Shown in pieces: positions 60,871 through 64,000 of a stretch of 64,000 nucleotides of DNA; the first letter of the stretch is position 1, and the number at the start of each line of letters is the position of its first letter. The notes beneath the pieces are model-generated. The model was not told where the DNA came from, made no database searches, and saw nothing but the letters and a program-made list of their open reading frames with translations. The translations under genes were made by a program, and so were the position numbers. Origin of the DNA: Chamaecrista fasciculata (taxonomy: Eukaryota > Streptophyta > Magnoliopsida > Fabales > Fabaceae). The stretch spans positions 1 to 64,000 of the forward strand of contig QANZ01032026.1 of assembly GCA_003254925.1 (NCBI GenBank). Direction: 5' to 3'.

Positions 60871-61162
60871 GAACCAATTTGTACTAATTCCCTTCTGTGC
60901 TGGGCAGGTATTTATATTTTAAACAAGAATGAAAGAATGTAATTTAATTATAATAACTCAAATGGAAAAAAATAATTATAAACAGACATAGTAGGGCAAT
61001 CTTTATGGTCTCTTCACTTTTTGACGCTTCCTCATAAATCGGGTCTCTTAACAAATAACGGCTTTTCCTTGTAACTATCGTTTTCTAGCTTAGATTTATA
61101 CATGTTTTTTCTCGTCATTATCAAGTATTAACAAGTTATTGCAAAAATTTTAGATCTCATTA

Positions 61163-61297
61163 CAAGAGTTTGTCAGAGTCCTTTTCGGGAAGTTAGAGCT
61201 TTACCTCAAATGATAATTATGGTAATAATACCCATTACGCACAATTTTTCAATTATTGCTAATGATAAATAAGATTAAGGACTCTGACAAACTCTTG
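61163..61297. mobile_element. MITE-like element, perfect 19-bp terminal inverted repeats
   Basis: caagagtttgtcagagtcc (61163-61181) is the exact inverse of ggactctgacaaactcttg (61279-61297). The element is 135 bp long and non-coding. No clear target duplication is seen, so the superfamily is unassigned. Confidence 0.7.
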
Positions 61298-61779
61298 GAC
61301 ATGAACGCAAATAGAGGGGAGGAGTGGTAAGAAAAAAGTCACATTTATTATTACTTTATGATATTCATAAACCAAATAATGAATAGAAACTAAAAATCAA
61401 TTATCTCTTTTGCCTACTTATTGGCAGTGAATTTCTAAAAAGCTATAATTTTTAACTTCTAGAAGAAAATATTGAGTACATGATCAATAAGGTTATAAGG
61501 TACAAATAATGATTTCTCTTGCATGCAATTATAATATTTTTGGCCAAAGATTAATTAGAAATTTACATTGTGCAAATGATGTCTAGATAAAGTCATAAAA
61601 CATATATCTACTCAAAATTAAAAATACCCTTACCATTATAGACTCTTGTTTTTCTCAATCAAGTCTAAATTTTTTATAGAGTTTTTTTTTTTTAATATCT
61701 TCGACCGAATAAAACTTCAGAAAAATAATTTCATCTAGAGTCTTCATGTTTTTTTTTTTTGGCCAAATCAAGAGTCTTA

Positions 61780-62125
61780 ATTAATGCCGAGAATCGAGAT
61801 TTGTGACGTTTGTGTTAGAACTTAAAAGTCACAAGGTGACTGTGATTCACACGTGATACTTGGCAACATCTTTTTTTTTTTTTTTGTGGTTGGATGATTT
61901 AATGATTACGGAAATTTTTTTTTTTGTCTTAGCAAATACATAATGAGAAGGCCCTGTAGACCACTAACCCTTGTTTGTGTATCACATTCATCTTCTTTTC
62001 CTATTATAGTTGGGCTCCCCGGTCCCTCCTCCAGGTTTGGGCTGGGCTTGCTTTTGTATGTACTGCTTCTCTCATAATTCATGAATGAATGCATGATTGA
62101 CAAAAAAAAATTAATGCCAGAGATC
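61780..62125 (+). mobile_element. Retroposon 3' end with poly(A)
   Basis: Sequence up to atgcatgattgac followed by nine A (about 62100-62109) looks like a LINE or SINE tail. The octamer ttaatgcc occurs right after the A run and again near 61780, a possible target duplication that has partly decayed. The body has a GC-rich middle (62010-62050) but no recognisable domain. Confidence 0.45.
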
Positions 62126-62366
62126 ATACAAATTATTAAATTATACGAGAGAAGAACCAAATTTTATTAATGTTCTTCTATTTGTCATTAAATTTAATAT
62201 AAGAAATTAATTGTAACTTAACTTTGATTCCAATATGTTATTTATAGGTCTATATTGTTCATCTACTAGTGTGAAAAGTCTGACTGTGGATTAAATCCGA
62301 GAGCTCCTTTTTCATTTAAAGCTTGAATTGGGAAATTGATCAATTTTACTTTCAAAGAAAGCTTAG

Positions 62367-62478
62367 TGATACTAGCTTATCTCAAAGTTGAAGGATTGTT
62401 TTAATTTGTCGTATTTCTCTGATTTCTATGGAGGGATAAAATCTAATTCTTGCTGTAATGATACTAGCTTATCTCAAA
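62367..62478. repeat. Perfect 20-bp direct repeat around 72 bases
   Basis: tgatactagcttatctcaaa occurs at 62367-62386 and 62459-62478. The 72 bases between show no tail or promoter boxes. It may be a small insertion with target duplication or a partial tandem duplication. Confidence 0.6.
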
Positions 62479-62489
62479 TTTCTCATGGA

Positions 62490-63191
62490 ACCTTTTTCAT
62501 TTATGGCCTTTGACACATTTGGATGACTAGGAATGAGAAGGTGTTCAATTCTGCCATTGTTAGCCATGTTTCTTCCTCTAAAATGGCTAAATTTCTTTCT
62601 CTGTGGTTCACATTAAATGGATTCCCCCACCCTTAAATTAGTGAAAACTTAATTCGGATGGAGCTTGTCAACAACTTTATGATGGTCAAGGTCCTATAGT
62701 TGTTGGAGGACTTATCAGAAACCATTTGGGAAATTGGGTTTCAGGTTTTCATAGCTTCATTGGTCTTGTTTGTAGTTTACTTGCTAAACTTTGAACTATT
62801 TTTTTAGGCATTAAATTGGCACAAAATCTAGACTGCCCTTCTTATTATTGAAACTGATTGCAAAGTTGCTATTCATCTTCTTCTTTCTAATGTTTATGAT
62901 ACTCACCATTTGGCCTCTTTGCTATCTCTTATCAAGTCAAGTTTTGTAGGGTTTCAATTAACTCAAACGCAGCATATTCACCGTGAAAGCAATGCCCCTG
63001 CTGATGTGTTAGCTAAATCTGCATTAGTTGATAGGAAACATTTTACTGTTTTGGGCTCTATGCCATCTCTTCTTAGTAGCTTGTGCTTTGCTGATTGTAT
63101 TGGGTTGAATTCCCACGTGTAGTTGGGATAGACTAATATTATTGCCTTTTGTTTTTTTTTAATATATTCCTCTTTATGAAAAAAAAAAAAG
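62490..63191 (+). pseudogene. LINE 3' end (RNase H-like domain), decayed
   Basis: Translated pieces match the C-terminal part of plant L1-type LINEs: TRNEKVFN near 62530, GGLIRNHLGNWVSGF near 62710, IETDCKVAIHLLLSN near 62855 and HIHRESNAPADVLAKSALV near 62975, ending with a stop at 63122 and a poly(A) run at 63180-63191. Several stops and frame changes interrupt it. Target duplications could not be fixed. Confidence 0.8.
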
Positions 63192-63524
63192 CTTAAAGAC
63201 TCAATATTTATGAAACACAAGAAAGTATATGATAGTTAATTAAATTTATAGCAATTGCTTACACACCAGTTTAAGGAGTTATGATACAGACTACAGTAGA
63301 AAATATTTTGCAGGTTGTAGCATAGACTGAGCTGCAGGATTGATTGGGATACTTGTACAGTTGAAGACTTGAAGGCTTGAAGTAGGAACCATGAGCTATT
63401 ATTCTGTAATAAAATACACAATGCTATATATATGATGCTTCAATGAAAGAAATATTTATATGGCTCTATCATACCGAATTAAACTTTAGTGGAAGCTATA
63501 TATAGTGAAAGCTAAAGTTTGTAG

Positions 63525-63797
63525 CTATTTTGGGAGGGGTAGTTTTCCAATGAAGTTGGAATTGAGACTTCCCACGTAAAGATGGTCTTCAAACTCCACA
63601 GCTGAAGTCACAAAATTCATCACTTTACCTTCATTATCGTCAAATACTCTAATTATCTTACCATCACTTCCAACATTCATCACCATTGCCTTCTCATATA
63701 TCCCACCATTCACCACATTCATTAATTTCGGGAATGAAGCTACCAAGTGTTTCAAAACCTTTGAAGAGTGCACAAACCCCGTTCCTTTGGAACTCAT
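63525..63797 (-). CDS. Strictosidine-synthase-like protein, last exon (partial gene)
   Basis: The terminal 90 residues of a six-bladed beta-propeller protein of the strictosidine-synthase-like (SSL/YLS2) family: GFVHSSKVLKHLVASFPKL, then DGKIIRVFDDNEGKVMNFVTSAVEFEDHLYVGSL and FIGKLPLPK before the stop. Most plant SSLs are not alkaloid enzymes. The exon begins after an acceptor TTACAG at 63798 in phase 0. An upstream fragment at about 63960-64000 reads ASDGSLYFSV, resembling the APDGSFWI stretch that normally precedes this exon, but I cannot find a good donor there, so the gene might be damaged or the junction misread. The remainder lies outside the window. Confidence 0.82.
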   Translation of the reverse strand: MSSKGTGFVHSSKVLKHLVASFPKLMNVVNGGIYEKAMVMNVGSDGKIIRVFDDNEGKVMNFVTSAVEFEDHLYVGSLNSNFIGKLPLPK

Positions 63798-64000
63798 CTG
63801 TAACATTCATTATATTCATTCATTATTTTAAGCCATTCATAACTCCATTTTTGAATCTCACACAAATTGACTGAGTAAACCTATTACAACTCAGTTTCTA
63901 AAAGTCTAGTTTATACTTGTTTATCCTTGAAAATTATAGAACTAATACATTTTAATTCTTATAGGCTTGGAACGCTGAAATATAGGCTTCCATCAGATGC

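Larger units (their letters stand above)
60871..63524. other. Spacer between the TBL and strictosidine-synthase-like genes
   Basis: No host gene was seen. It contains a MITE-like inverted repeat (61163-61297), a poly(A)-tailed retroposon end (to about 62109), a 20-bp direct repeat pair (62367-62478) and a LINE 3' end (62490-63191). The last about 100 bases are the probable 3' UTR of the gene at the right edge. Confidence 0.6.

Noticed and set aside
1..64000. CRISPR arrays, bacterial operons, organellar inserts or viral genes
   Set aside because: None seen. All supported genes are spliced plant nuclear genes, and the repeats fit plant transposon classes.

Overview
The window is AT-rich nuclear DNA from a flowering plant, almost certainly a eudicot. 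Genes are split by GT-AG introns, the proteins are plant-specific families (JAZ, LHCA6, LAZY/DRO1, pollen-type receptor kinase, trichome-birefringence-like), and the spacers carry plant mobile-element debris (Stowaway MITE, Helitron ends, tRNA-derived SINEs, L1-type LINE tails). No bacterial, viral or organellar gene block was seen. I rebuilt the gene models by hand from splice signals and reading phase, and the exon sums come out in frame.

Layout: 1-3635 spacer with a SINE, a Helitron 3' end and micro-insertions; 3636-4713 (-) JAZ repressor; 4714-13779 spacer with Helitrons and foldback elements; 13780-18477 (-) membrane-anchored polygalacturonase-like GH28 protein; 20580-21752 (+) LHCA6; 22427-25208 (+) LRR receptor-like kinase; 27673-29052 (+) DUF985 cupin; 31149-32413 (-) LAZY/DRO1-type gravitropism protein; 32414-40703 a long gene-free stretch with tandem Helitrons, a mini-SINE and an unclassified repeat; 40704-44054 (+) LAZ1-type DUF300 membrane protein; 44505-50039 (-) VIT/vWA protein; 50040-54994 spacer with a nested TIR element, a Stowaway MITE and a Helitron; 54995-58281 (-) TBL protein with a long 5' UTR intron holding a LINE insertion; 60870-63524 spacer with a MITE and LINE 3' ends; 63525 to the right edge (-) a strictosidine-synthase-like gene, cut by the window.

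The genes do not form one pathway. From memory of the Arabidopsis map, the set JAZ - GH28 - LHCA6 - LRR kinase - DUF985 cupin - LAZY - vWA matches the duplicated chromosome 1 segments around At1g19110-At1g19180 and At1g72450-At1g72500. I read the window as an ancestral, less fractionated version of that block. I did not find a clearly new biological system. The most unusual signal is a set of very short A- or T-rich insertions flanked by 10-16 bp direct repeats, which look like extreme 5'-truncated retroposition events.
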